Shown here piece by piece: positions 22,960 through 31,450 of a stretch of 31,479 bases of DNA. A program made the translations under genes and the position numbers. Location: the NCBI GenBank assembly GCA_913048525.1, contig CAJWWP010000021.1, positions 1 through 31,479 on the forward strand, in the 5' to 3' direction. Within the stretch, counting starts at the first letter, position 1, and each line of letters begins with the position of its first letter. The notes beneath the pieces were generated by a model. The model was not told the origin of the DNA and ran no database searches. It saw only the letters and a program-made list of their open reading frames with translations. The stretch comes from GCA-002712965 sp913048525. GTDB lineage: Bacteria > Chloroflexota > Dehalococcoidia > Lucifugimonadales > UBA826.

Positions 22960-24603
22960 ATGAACGGCGATCAATTAATGGCAAAACTTCTGAAAAAAGA
23001 GGGAACTGAATGGATCTCGTGTTTTCCAGCACAGACTCTCATAGAAGCCTGCTCCCAAGAAGGCATAAGGCCATACCTATGCCGGCAGGAAAGAGCAGGG
23101 GTCAATATGGCGGATGCTTATAGTCGCATCCACAACGGCAATAAAATAGGAGTATTCACGATGCAGCATGGCCCAGGAGCTGAGAATGCTTTTGGAGGAG
23201 TAGCCCAGGCATTCGCTGACAATGTTCCAGTACTTCTGATACCTGGGGGATCAACTGCAGACAGGGTAGGAGTTCATCCGGGATTCGACGCGGTTCCAAA
23301 CTACCAACACATCACCAAATGGGCGGGACGGATCGAAACCGTCGAACGAATACCAGAAATGGTAAGCAGAGCTTTTACTCATTTGAAACATGGAAGACCA
23401 GGGCCCGTGCTGCTTGAACTGCCTGGTGATGTTGCACACGCTGAAGTACCAGAAAACATAGAAGAGTATGAATCCGTAAAAGTTTACAAATCTTATGCCG
23501 TTTCAGAAGATGTGAAAGATATAGTCACAGCACTTCTTAAGGCGAATAAACCAATAATTGTCGCTGGACAGGGAACACTCTATGCTGAAGCATGGGATGA
23601 GCTTGTCGAGTTTGCAGAGCTAATCAACGTTCCGGTGATGACAAGTTTGGCAGGGAAAAGTGCTTTCCCTGAGGATCATCCTTTAGCACTTGGGACGGGT
23701 GGAAATACAGGAACATTAATGGTTGATAGGTTCCTTCAAACTACGGATTTCGTACTAGGAATTGGAACTAGCTTCGCAACATCGAATTTCACTGCGCCTA
23801 TGCCTCCTGGAGTAACAAAAGCTCAAATAACCAACACCCCAGAAGATCTGAACAGAGACAACAGAGTTCAATATGGCGCAGTTGGAGACGCTCGATTAGT
23901 CCTCCAGCAGCTGATTGAAGAATCAAAATCTCAGCTTGGTGAACATGGCAGAGGAGATGTGCATGGAGTAAAAGATGAGATTTCGATCATCAAAGACGAG
24001 TTCATGAAAGAGTGGGGGCCGAGACTGAATTCCGATGAGACCCCAATGAGTCCCTACAGAGTGTTCAAGGAAATGATGACAACCATCGATCCCAGAGAAT
24101 GCATTGTTACACATGATTCCGGGTACCCAAGAAACCAACTCGTGCCTTTCTGGCCTGCGTTAAAGCCCAGATCCTACATTGGATGGGGCAAATCTACACA
24201 GCTGGGTTATGGTCTGGGATTGGCTCTAGGAGCTAAAATTGCAGATCCAGACAGAACTCCAATTAATGTCATGGGAGATGCCGCTTTTGGAATGTCTGGC
24301 TTAGACATAGAGACTGCGGCCAGGTCTGAATTAGGAACAATAACAGTTGTTCTAAATAACGGCGTAATGACCCACTACTATGATCACTTCCCACACGCTA
24401 CTGAGAATTATCGTACTAATGAGCTGGGTGGGCAGTACGCAGATACAGCTAAAAGCCTTGGTGCTTACGGGGAAAGAGTGACGACCCCCAATGAAATTGG
24501 ACCAGCACTGAAGAGAGCAAAGCAAGCAGCCGACAGTGGTCAACCCGCACTTATAGAGATGATAACCAAAGAAGAGGAAACTATCTCCGACTACGGGAGA
24601 TAA
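22960..24603 (+). CDS. Thiamine-diphosphate enzyme, acetolactate synthase-like (paralogue 1)
   Basis: The protein has 547 residues in the usual three domains. In the N-terminal PYR domain, CRQERAGVNMADAYSR puts the cofactor-activating glutamate at Glu44, and QHGPGAENAFGG follows. The central domain has IIVAGQGTLYAEAW and PVMTSLAGKSAFPEDHPLALG. The C-terminal PP domain has GDAAFGMSGLDIETAARSELGTITVVLNN, the ThDP-Mg motif with GDA in place of the usual GDG. It is related to IlvB, benzoylformate decarboxylase and oxalyl-CoA decarboxylase but cannot be assigned to any; it probably cleaves or decarboxylates a 2-oxoacid or acyl-CoA. AAGGAG lies 7 bases before ATG 22960. It is a close paralogue of 27637-29283; no small regulatory IlvN subunit is present. 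Confidence 0.85.
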   Translation: MNGDQLMAKLLKKEGTEWISCFPAQTLIEACSQEGIRPYLCRQERAGVNMADAYSRIHNGNKIGVFTMQHGPGAENAFGGVAQAFADNVPVLLIPGGSTADRVGVHPGFDAVPNYQHITKWAGRIETVERIPEMVSRAFTHLKHGRPGPVLLELPGDVAHAEVPENIEEYESVKVYKSYAVSEDVKDIVTALLKANKPIIVAGQGTLYAEAWDELVEFAELINVPVMTSLAGKSAFPEDHPLALGTGGNTGTLMVDRFLQTTDFVLGIGTSFATSNFTAPMPPGVTKAQITNTPEDLNRDNRVQYGAVGDARLVLQQLIEESKSQLGEHGRGDVHGVKDEISIIKDEFMKEWGPRLNSDETPMSPYRVFKEMMTTIDPRECIVTHDSGYPRNQLVPFWPALKPRSYIGWGKSTQLGYGLGLALGAKIADPDRTPINVMGDAAFGMSGLDIETAARSELGTITVVLNNGVMTHYYDHFPHATENYRTNELGGQYADTAKSLGAYGERVTTPNEIGPALKRAKQAADSGQPALIEMITKEEETISDYGR

Positions 24604-24609
24604 ATTCCT

Positions 24610-25569
24610 TTACACCAGTCTTAATTTACAGCTACCTTTTTGCACCTCTGTCAGCAAGGTAGCTGTAAATGTTTTTTTTAATTGCGTTGGCCTCATTTTC
24701 ATTTTATGTTGTCGTAAGCCAGGTATCCCTAAATCACCAGCGTCATTGACATAAGAAAATGCTCGGAGTTCTCCCAAAACCTTCCACCGTAAGTATTCGG
24801 AGAGTCCTGAAACTTCCGGATTCGTCTTTGCTACAAAAAAATTTGCTGTGTCCTCATTCATTGGACCAGCCAGAGCAAAAGCCTCTACATTTCCCTGTAT
24901 CTTGACGCACCACCCATATAGATTTTCAGCTGAAAATCTATGGAAGTCATTTAGTGCTGCTCTGGTGTATCCCCAGTCCAACAAAAAACTATTTTTCCGT
25001 CCCTGAACAGACCTCCATTTTTTCAGTAGCTCTTGACACTCTGAAATATCCTCCACGGATAAATCCATAAAGTCCGGAAAGTTTTTTTCGGCTTTTCGAA
25101 CACGCTTACGCATATCCCGAAACTCGCTCCCTTCCATTGACCAGACTTTTTCAGGTTCATATATATATTCGACCCCTTTTTCATCCCAAGCAAGATTTTC
25201 ATCAAACTCCAATCGCAATTGGGATATTTCCTCCTCATCTACCCATATTATCCGAACATCCTCCTGACCCACTATTTCCGGCAATGTGGTTAACCAAGAA
25301 TTTATTTTGTCCGTGTAAGGAACCGGAAGGAAAAGTAGGTCGGTCCTAGTTTCACCATTTCGAACATTTACCTGTATCAATACAAGACTACCTTCAACCT
25401 CTAACAGATATAGAGATCGTCTTGGCGGAAGGCTATATGAGACTAAAAACGGGGAAAAATGAACCCACATACTTTTATTATGTCGTTCCAGAATTTCCTG
25501 GATAGATTCGCAATCGCCAACGCTAATAATGCGTGCCTGCTCTAATAGTCTATCAAGCCCGTGTGACAT
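24610..25569 (-). CDS. DUF2156/GNAT-fold protein (LPG-synthetase C-terminal-like)
   Basis: The 319-residue soluble protein has no membrane helices. Its C-terminal half resembles the DUF2156/phosphatidylglycerol lysyltransferase C-terminal domain (a GNAT-type acyltransferase fold): GSEFRDMRKRVRKAEKNF (about 148-165), LDWGYTRAALNDFHRF, NVEAFALAGPMNEDTANFFVAKTNP and DLGIPGLRQHKMKMRPTQLKKTF. In characterised relatives this fold moves an aminoacyl group from tRNA to a lipid or peptide acceptor. Its first base lies 4 bases after the BpsA-like stop, so the two are co-transcribed and perhaps coupled; modification of a polyamine or an amino group is conceivable but not shown. The function is unassigned. 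Confidence 0.6.
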   Translation of the reverse strand: MSHGLDRLLEQARIISVGDCESIQEILERHNKSMWVHFSPFLVSYSLPPRRSLYLLEVEGSLVLIQVNVRNGETRTDLLFLPVPYTDKINSWLTTLPEIVGQEDVRIIWVDEEEISQLRLEFDENLAWDEKGVEYIYEPEKVWSMEGSEFRDMRKRVRKAEKNFPDFMDLSVEDISECQELLKKWRSVQGRKNSFLLDWGYTRAALNDFHRFSAENLYGWCVKIQGNVEAFALAGPMNEDTANFFVAKTNPEVSGLSEYLRWKVLGELRAFSYVNDAGDLGIPGLRQHKMKMRPTQLKKTFTATLLTEVQKGSCKLRLV

Positions 25570-25573
25570 TTTA

Positions 25574-26581
25574 TTAGCATTGTTTCCTGGAGGCTGTATA
25601 AAGGGTGGATAAGTCCTCCGGTATGAGTGCTGACGTCCCTTCGGAAGTTACACATCTGATCATATTACTTACACCCGCATAAATCTGAGCCCCAACATAC
25701 CTGTTGAATTCCGGTACAACTTCCTGTATCGCTAGTCCCATAGAGGCGATAGAAGCATAAATTTTTACGGAATCAGATGGGTTTTTAGACCCATAAGACA
25801 AAAAACACTGCCCGCCCACCCCTCGTTTAAGCGCTTCAATCCCTCTGCCAACAAAAAGACTCAAGCCAGTCACTGTGTAAGGAGGGTCAGTTACGAATAC
25901 ATCGAATGAATTTTTCAATTGCTCAGGAATTCCATGTTTTAAATCCAGGTAATGCGTCTGAATATCGCATCCGATAGAACCACAAGTTTCCTCCACAAAT
26001 TCCAAAATTCTCTTGTCTACATCAAGTACAACGACTGAGCCGAGTTGTAATCCAAACTCCTTAGCAAAAATAATTGTGGCCAGTGAGGTCAAATCGTCAT
26101 CACCCAGAAACAATACGTCTTTACCCTCTATCCCATCATGCTCATAGAGATAAGCCGCCCGCATGGCGATTGTTGCAGTCTCAGCATGGGATTGATCAAG
26201 AGAGAAATTTGGACCAGGCCTTGAAGATAGCAATATATCTAATTTTTCAACCACGGGATTTAGCCAATCGGGAAAAGGATAGCCAGATTGCAAGCGTGGA
26301 ATTTGAGTTTCCCGTACCCCGATACTCTCCAATAAATTCAGTCCATGCTCCGTGAGAACGATGCCACCCTTACGAGATAACAGTTTTCGTTTCTCCAATT
26401 CCCTTCTTAGCGCAGAAGCGACCGGGACTGGTAAAGAAGTGGATCTGGCAACACTATGTAGCGGCACTGGCTGAAATCTCAAGACTTGTCTCAGGAATTC
26501 TCTAATTCGACTCGAGCCTTCCAATAAATGAACGGCTTCGGAAACGTCGTTCATAATGCTTATAGCGTGATTAGGTTCCAA
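25574..26581 (-). CDS. BpsA-like N4-bis(aminopropyl)spermidine synthase
   Basis: The protein has 335 residues. An N-terminal winged-helix-like part (about 20-85) is followed by a Rossmann aminopropyltransferase domain: SLDQSHAETATIAMRAAYL (127-145), FLGDDDLTSLA (158-168, the acidic GDDD motif), VVVLDVDKRIL, and VTDPPYT (230-236). The DQ, GDDD and DPPYT blocks are those of the DUF43/BpsA family, which makes branched polyamines from decarboxylated S-adenosylmethionine, best known in thermophilic archaea and bacteria. Start: TTG 26581, 4 bases after the epimerase stop, or ATG 26554; neither has a Shine-Dalgarno sequence. No speD or speE is in the window. A DNA or RNA methyltransferase is less likely because DPPYT occurs together with GDDD. 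Confidence 0.75.
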   Translation of the reverse strand: MEPNHAISIMNDVSEAVHLLEGSSRIREFLRQVLRFQPVPLHSVARSTSLPVPVASALRRELEKRKLLSRKGGIVLTEHGLNLLESIGVRETQIPRLQSGYPFPDWLNPVVEKLDILLSSRPGPNFSLDQSHAETATIAMRAAYLYEHDGIEGKDVLFLGDDDLTSLATIIFAKEFGLQLGSVVVLDVDKRILEFVEETCGSIGCDIQTHYLDLKHGIPEQLKNSFDVFVTDPPYTVTGLSLFVGRGIEALKRGVGGQCFLSYGSKNPSDSVKIYASIASMGLAIQEVVPEFNRYVGAQIYAGVSNMIRCVTSEGTSALIPEDLSTLYTASRKQC

Positions 26582-26585
26582 GGCT

Positions 26586-27491
26586 CTAGGCCGGTCCTAC
26601 CCTACCAGCATCCGTAATAATGGATTGGACTGCCTCGGCAAATAATATCTCCGAGTCATCCATGGGCTCATATCCAAGAACTTTACGAGCATTTGCGAGT
26701 GACCAAAATGAACGAGTATTGTTACTTATCCCATAAACCACTTGCCATGGAATCCCATATTCATTTTCAATATTTTCAACCTCAACGGATTTCTCAAACA
26801 ATTGAGTTATATCTCGCGGACTTATGAATGCCCCTAGATCTCTCTTCAAGATAACCGGTTTATCTTCGTATTGCTTAGTATCCAAGTTTCTTGGGGCTCC
26901 TATTCGCACCATGACAACACCCATTTTGCGGCTCGTATCCAAATTTCCGGCTACCAGGTTTTCAGATAATCCATCACCACCCTCTCCCATTCCACCGCAG
27001 GCGAATAAAAATCCAAGATGTTCGTAACTGGCTTTGGCCCATCCGTAAAAATTATCAGATAAAGCTAACCTGTAAGGATCAAGCATCTCAAGGCTACGAC
27101 CGTGAATAAGGGCATGTTCATAAAAATCTGACGCGTGGTTTGAACTTGCTATAACCACACGATCTACACCATGGTCATAAGAAGATCGAAGCACGTTATA
27201 CGCCATCTGTACATTTTGATTCTCATCAAAGAAATGATCTAGCGGTTGTCCACTTCTTCTCTTATAAGCCAAATGTATAACAGCATTAACACCTTCAAAA
27301 AAATGTGAATATGCTGATCGGTCTTTGTCAATCAGATCAACCGTACTCACTCCTTCAACTTCTTCTCCATCGCGATTCTTAGTGTTGGTATCCAATAAAA
27401 CTAATTCATATTTATCTCTGAATCTGGGAAGCATTTGATTCGCTACATAGCCAGCCGCGCCGGTTATCAAAAGTTTTTTCTTTACTACCAT
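26586..27491 (-). CDS. NAD(P)-dependent epimerase/dehydratase (extended SDR)
   Basis: This 301-residue SDR has LLITGAAGYVANQ at the N-terminus (TGxxGxxG with Ala replacing the last Gly), VDLIDKD, AVIHLAY, VVIASSNHASDFYE, the catalytic NFYGWAKASYE (Tyr-x-x-x-Lys), and an end typical of sugar-nucleotide or uronate-dehydrogenase-like SDRs (ANARKVLGYEP). The SSNHA segment resembles uronate dehydrogenases, but the substrate is not settled. GAGG lies 8 bases before ATG 27491. It is the first of three tightly packed - strand genes (4-base gaps) with the BpsA-like and DUF2156 proteins, and diverges from the second thiamine enzyme. Confidence 0.82.
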   Translation of the reverse strand: MVVKKKLLITGAAGYVANQMLPRFRDKYELVLLDTNTKNRDGEEVEGVSTVDLIDKDRSAYSHFFEGVNAVIHLAYKRRSGQPLDHFFDENQNVQMAYNVLRSSYDHGVDRVVIASSNHASDFYEHALIHGRSLEMLDPYRLALSDNFYGWAKASYEHLGFLFACGGMGEGGDGLSENLVAGNLDTSRKMGVVMVRIGAPRNLDTKQYEDKPVILKRDLGAFISPRDITQLFEKSVEVENIENEYGIPWQVVYGISNNTRSFWSLANARKVLGYEPMDDSEILFAEAVQSIITDAGRVGPA

Positions 27492-27576
27492 TTCAACATC
27501 CTCATAATTTGAAATCTTGTGAAACCAAGTGAATTGTAACCGTAACGAGATAACAGGATCGAGGTCCTATGACGGG

Positions 27577-27585
27577 TGTTATACT
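27577..27585 (+). promoter_or_regulatory. Extended -10 element upstream of the second thiamine enzyme
   Basis: TGTTATACT fits TG-n-TATACT. There is no matching -35. Transcription would begin about 45 bases before GTG 27637. A short AGGA/TCCT inverted repeat (27556-27569) lies just upstream. Confidence 0.4.
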
Positions 27586-27636
27586 CGCCCTCAATTCTAT
27601 ATTTAGAAACATACAAGATCGATAGGAGATGGGACC

Positions 27637-29283
27637 GTGAGAGTTATTGACACAATTTCGGAAATTCTAAAAAAGGAAGGGATTAACTATCTAAGTTGTT
27701 TCCCAACCACTCCTATCATAGAAGCTGCCGCCGAGATAGGTATCAGGCCAGTAATATGCCGCCAGGAGCGAGTGGGTGTAGGAATTGCCGATGGATATTC
27801 CAGAATTACAAAAGGAACACCTCCGGGTGTTTTCGCCATGCAGTACGGACCAGGAGCGGAAAACGCATATCCCGGAGTGGCAACGGCATTTGCAGACGCT
27901 TCCCCAATCCTCTTACTACCACTCGGGCATCCTCGCAGCCGTGACAGGGTATTTCCACATTTCAGCTCAGTAGAAAGCTTTAATTCGGTGACTAAATACG
28001 TCGAGCAAATTAATGAAGTCAATACACTGGGGGACACGATGAGAAGGGCCTTTCAAAGGCTCAAAAATGGACGTCCTGGCCCGGTCATGGTAGAAATTCC
28101 AGCCGACATAGCTGAGGCTGAATCCTCGGAATTAATCCACCAAAATTACATACCTTCTTCCCGATTTAGATCAGGAGCGGACGAAAGTGACGTGTCAAAA
28201 GCGGCGGAATTGTTACTATCTGCCGACTTCCCGGTCATATACGCAGGACAGGGAGTTATTTACGCAGATGCCTGTGATGAACTTGTTGAACTTGCAGAAC
28301 TAACTAAAATCGCTGTCACGACAACGATGGCTGGCAAAGGAGCAATTGACGAAAGACACGATCTGGCTCTCGGTAGTTCGTCGGTAGTTATGAACGGTGC
28401 AGTTCTAAACTACATGCAAAGGGCAGACACCATACTGGCTGTGGGAACCAGCCTGACACAACATGGAATGATCACCACCATACCTGCAGGAAAAAAGATA
28501 ATACACACTACGAATTTCGCTGAAGATATTGGAAATTACTATTCTCCTGAGTCAGCCCTCCTGGGAGATGCGAAACTGGTACTGCGACAATTAATTGAGG
28601 CCTGTGAAGACTTACTGTCCACACGACCCCAAAGAGTCTCTCCGGCCGATGAAATTGCTAACTTGAAATTAGCGTGGAAACAGGAATGGGAAAGTAAGCT
28701 ATCATCCCGGGAAGTCCCAATGACTCCATACCGCGTAATAAGCGAGTTCATGAAAGTTACAGACCCTAGCCAAACGATTGTGACTCATGATTCTGGAAGC
28801 CCTAGGGACCAAATCATGCCGTTCTATGAATCCGGCGGCCCTGGCACATATCTGGGCTGGGGCAAGTCACACGGTCTGGGTACGGGACTAGGATTAAACA
28901 TAGGAGCAAAATTAGCGTCCCCGGAAAAATTTGTCGTGAATTTTATGGGAGACGCTGCTTTCGGAATGACGGGATTAGACTTTGAGACCGCAGTCCGTAG
29001 CAAAATTCCCATTCTTACAGTGGTGTTAAACAATTCCACTATGGCTATTGAAACTGGACACATGGCATCATCACACGAGCTCTTTCAGACCAGAAATCTA
29101 GGTGGAGACTATGCAGACTTAGCCAAAAGCCTGGGAGGATGGTCAGAAAAGGTGGAAAACCCCGAAGATATAGCCAACGCCTTCCAAAGAGCTAAAGATG
29201 CGACGGAATCTGGAGAAGCCGCGTTATTGGAATTCAAGACATCAGAGGAACAAGCTTTTTCATTCAGAGGGGCCCTCAGATAA
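27637..29283 (+). CDS. Thiamine-diphosphate enzyme, acetolactate synthase-like (paralogue 2)
   Basis: This 548-residue paralogue of 22960-24603 is collinear with it throughout; roughly half the residues are identical by eye. It has LKKEG at 11-15, SCFP at 20-23 and CRQERVGVGIADGYSRI, with the cofactor-activating Glu again at 44. Later come IYAGQGVIYADACDELVELAEL, VTHDSGSPRDQIMPF, and GDAAFGMTGLDFETAVRSKIPILTVVLNN with the same GDA variant. The paralogues differ most at about residues 95-115 (substrate-side loop) and after the NN motif (STMAIETGH against GVMTHYYDH), so they probably use different substrates. The start is GTG 27637, with AGGAG 8 bases upstream. The following ABC genes run in the opposite direction. 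Confidence 0.85.
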   Translation: MRVIDTISEILKKEGINYLSCFPTTPIIEAAAEIGIRPVICRQERVGVGIADGYSRITKGTPPGVFAMQYGPGAENAYPGVATAFADASPILLLPLGHPRSRDRVFPHFSSVESFNSVTKYVEQINEVNTLGDTMRRAFQRLKNGRPGPVMVEIPADIAEAESSELIHQNYIPSSRFRSGADESDVSKAAELLLSADFPVIYAGQGVIYADACDELVELAELTKIAVTTTMAGKGAIDERHDLALGSSSVVMNGAVLNYMQRADTILAVGTSLTQHGMITTIPAGKKIIHTTNFAEDIGNYYSPESALLGDAKLVLRQLIEACEDLLSTRPQRVSPADEIANLKLAWKQEWESKLSSREVPMTPYRVISEFMKVTDPSQTIVTHDSGSPRDQIMPFYESGGPGTYLGWGKSHGLGTGLGLNIGAKLASPEKFVVNFMGDAAFGMTGLDFETAVRSKIPILTVVLNNSTMAIETGHMASSHELFQTRNLGGDYADLAKSLGGWSEKVENPEDIANAFQRAKDATESGEAALLEFKTSEEQAFSFRGALR

Positions 29284-29328
29284 TATATCTGGCTGAATAA
29301 TCAATATACATCAATAGCTAATGTAATA

Positions 29329-30372
29329 TTAAAAGCCTGGGTCTCCATATCCTGGGACTTTAATGCAAGATACCCAGTGATCAGTCGAAACCTCTCGTAA
29401 TTCTGGCATTTCTACCTCACAGTCTGCATCCCCCACAGGACACCTAGTGTGAAAAACACATCCGTCAGGCGGAGACAGAGGACTTGGCACATCACCAGTC
29501 AATATTATCCTCTCCCGTTCTGCCTCTAGAATTGGATCTGGGATTGGAATTGCAGATAACAGGGCTCTCGTGTACGGATGCAGAGGGTTGTCGTACAGTT
29601 CATTTCTGTCTGCAATCTCGACTATATGGCCAAGATACATAACAGCTATCCGATCGCTGACATGCTTAACAACTGAGAGATCATGCGCTATGAACAAGTA
29701 GGTTAAGCCTAGATCATCCTGTAAATCCTCCAGAAGATTTACGATTTGAGCCTGAATAGAAACATCAAGTGCAGATACAGGTTCGTCACAAACGATAAAA
29801 CTGGGATTTACAGCCAAAGCCCGGGCTATTCCAATTCTTTGCCTCTGCCCACCAGAAAATTCATGTGGATATCTATCAGTCATGTAGGGATTAAGCCCTA
29901 CAGTAACCAGAAGCTCTGATACTCTGTCCCTGTACTCTCCCTTACCTGATGTCAACTTATGGACCTTCAAAGGCTCTCCTACAATGTCCCCACATGTCAT
30001 TCTTGGATTGAGAGACCCATAGGGATCTTGAAAAATGACCTGCATTTCTCTTCTCATGGCCCTCATATCTTTTTTGCTTATATCGGTTAAATCTCTCCCG
30101 TTAAATTTGATCTGCCCCGAGGTAGGAGAATACAACTGCAAAATACATCTCCCCGTAGTTGTCTTTCCACATCCGCTCTCACCAACCAGACCCAGTGTCT
30201 CTCCCTTTTTTATCTGAAAACTAACACCATCAACAGCTTTGACATCTGCTACTTTTTTTTGAAATATCACCCCTGATGTAACTGGGAAGTGCATCTTCAG
30301 ATCGTTGACTTCCACCAGAGGCCCATCGTAGCCGTCACTCACACCTAAATTCTCTTCTGTTACAGAAACCAT
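29329..30372 (-). CDS. Peptide/nickel-type ABC transporter ATPase, DppF/OppF-like
   Basis: This 347-residue ATPase has Walker A GLVGESGCGKTTTGR, Q-loop QVIFQDPYGSLNPRM, signature FSGGQRQRIGIARAL, Walker B FIVCDEPVSALD and switch IAHDLSVV. The C-terminal oligopeptide-transporter extension (DVPSPLSPPDGCVFHTRCP with its Cys pattern, usually linked to an Fe-S site in this family) marks it as the DppF/OppF subunit of a peptide/opine/nickel importer. GGAG lies 7 bases before ATG 30372. It follows the DppD-like gene after 67 bases. Permeases and binding protein should lie beyond the right edge if the operon is typical. The substrate is not predictable from the ATPases. Confidence 0.92.
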   Translation of the reverse strand: MVSVTEENLGVSDGYDGPLVEVNDLKMHFPVTSGVIFQKKVADVKAVDGVSFQIKKGETLGLVGESGCGKTTTGRCILQLYSPTSGQIKFNGRDLTDISKKDMRAMRREMQVIFQDPYGSLNPRMTCGDIVGEPLKVHKLTSGKGEYRDRVSELLVTVGLNPYMTDRYPHEFSGGQRQRIGIARALAVNPSFIVCDEPVSALDVSIQAQIVNLLEDLQDDLGLTYLFIAHDLSVVKHVSDRIAVMYLGHIVEIADRNELYDNPLHPYTRALLSAIPIPDPILEAERERIILTGDVPSPLSPPDGCVFHTRCPVGDADCEVEMPELREVSTDHWVSCIKVPGYGDPGF

Positions 30373-30439
30373 TTAATTTCTCCGCTTTTTATCAAGCTGA
30401 TCTTCCCTCTGATATTCTCTAGTAATTTAAAAATAAATC

Positions 30440-31450
30440 CTATTTAGATGCCCCGGTCGCAGTCGAGAACTCTTCAATCTCGTAGACTCTTGAACACGCC
30501 GATTTATGATTATCGTCAACCTCTCTCAAAACAGGTGCTTCTGTGTAACATGAGTCGACTGAAAATCTGCACCTTTCAGCGAAACTACATCCTTCGTTAA
30601 GATTTCCTAGGTCTGGAGGAGCACCTTCTATCGCCTCGAGCCTTGTTCTACCTTGATCAGAATCAAGCCTCGGTACGGACCCAAGCAAGGCCAATGTATA
30701 TGGATGTTTAGGATTGCTGTAAAGTTCGACAGCAGAAGCCGATTCGACGATCTTACCTGCGTACATAACTATTACCCTGTCGGCATACCTAGCTACTACC
30801 CCTAAATTGTGAGTAATTATTATTTGGGCAGTTCCAAATTCCCTGGAAAGATTCTGCATCAGCTCCAGTATTTGTGCCTGGATGGTTACGTCCAAAGCTG
30901 TCGTAGGTTCATCAGCTATGATGAGCTTAGGATTACAGCTAAGAGCGATAGCAATCATCACCCTTTGTCTCATTCCACCACTCAGCTGGTGAGGGTAGTC
31001 ACTGAGTCTCCTATGAGCATCAGGAATTCCGACCATTGACAGAAGTTCGCCAGCCTTTTCTATGGCGCCATCCTTTGACATATTTTGGTGTAATTCCAGA
31101 GTTTCCGTAAGCTGCCTTCCAATGGTAAGAACGGGATTCAGAGAAGTCATAGGCTCTTGGAAAATCATGGCAATGTCATTGCCCCTAACCTGTCTGATCT
31201 CATTCTCATCCATCTGAACAAGATCTTTTCCCTCAAAGATGACCTCCCCACTAACTATTCTGCCGGGGGGGCTGGCAATGAGTCTCATAATGGACATTGC
31301 GCTTACGCTTTTTCCACTTCCACTCTCTCCAACAACACCGACAACTTCACCTTCCTCAATCTCAAAAGATATTCCGTCAACCGCCTTAACAACGTTGTCA
31401 GGCATAAAGAAATAGGTTTTTAGATCCCTCACTTCTAACAAAGATGACAT
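30440..31450 (-). CDS. Peptide/nickel-type ABC transporter ATPase, DppD/OppD-like
   Basis: The 336-residue partner ATPase has Walker A GVVGESGSGKSVSA, Q-loop AMIFQEPMTSLNPV, signature LSGGMRQRVMIAIAL, Walker B LIIADEPTTALD and switch ITHNLGVV. The C-terminal extension EGAPPDLGNLNEGCSFAERC carries the cysteine pattern of this subfamily. The LSGGMRQRVMIA form of the signature separates DppD/OppD from DppF/OppF. GGAG lies 6 bases before ATG 31450, only 29 bases from the window edge, so upstream operon members are cut off. It forms a heterodimer with the next gene's product on the cytosolic face of the membrane. Confidence 0.92.
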   Translation of the reverse strand: MSSLLEVRDLKTYFFMPDNVVKAVDGISFEIEEGEVVGVVGESGSGKSVSAMSIMRLIASPPGRIVSGEVIFEGKDLVQMDENEIRQVRGNDIAMIFQEPMTSLNPVLTIGRQLTETLELHQNMSKDGAIEKAGELLSMVGIPDAHRRLSDYPHQLSGGMRQRVMIAIALSCNPKLIIADEPTTALDVTIQAQILELMQNLSREFGTAQIIITHNLGVVARYADRVIVMYAGKIVESASAVELYSNPKHPYTLALLGSVPRLDSDQGRTRLEAIEGAPPDLGNLNEGCSFAERCRFSVDSCYTEAPVLREVDDNHKSACSRVYEIEEFSTATGASK

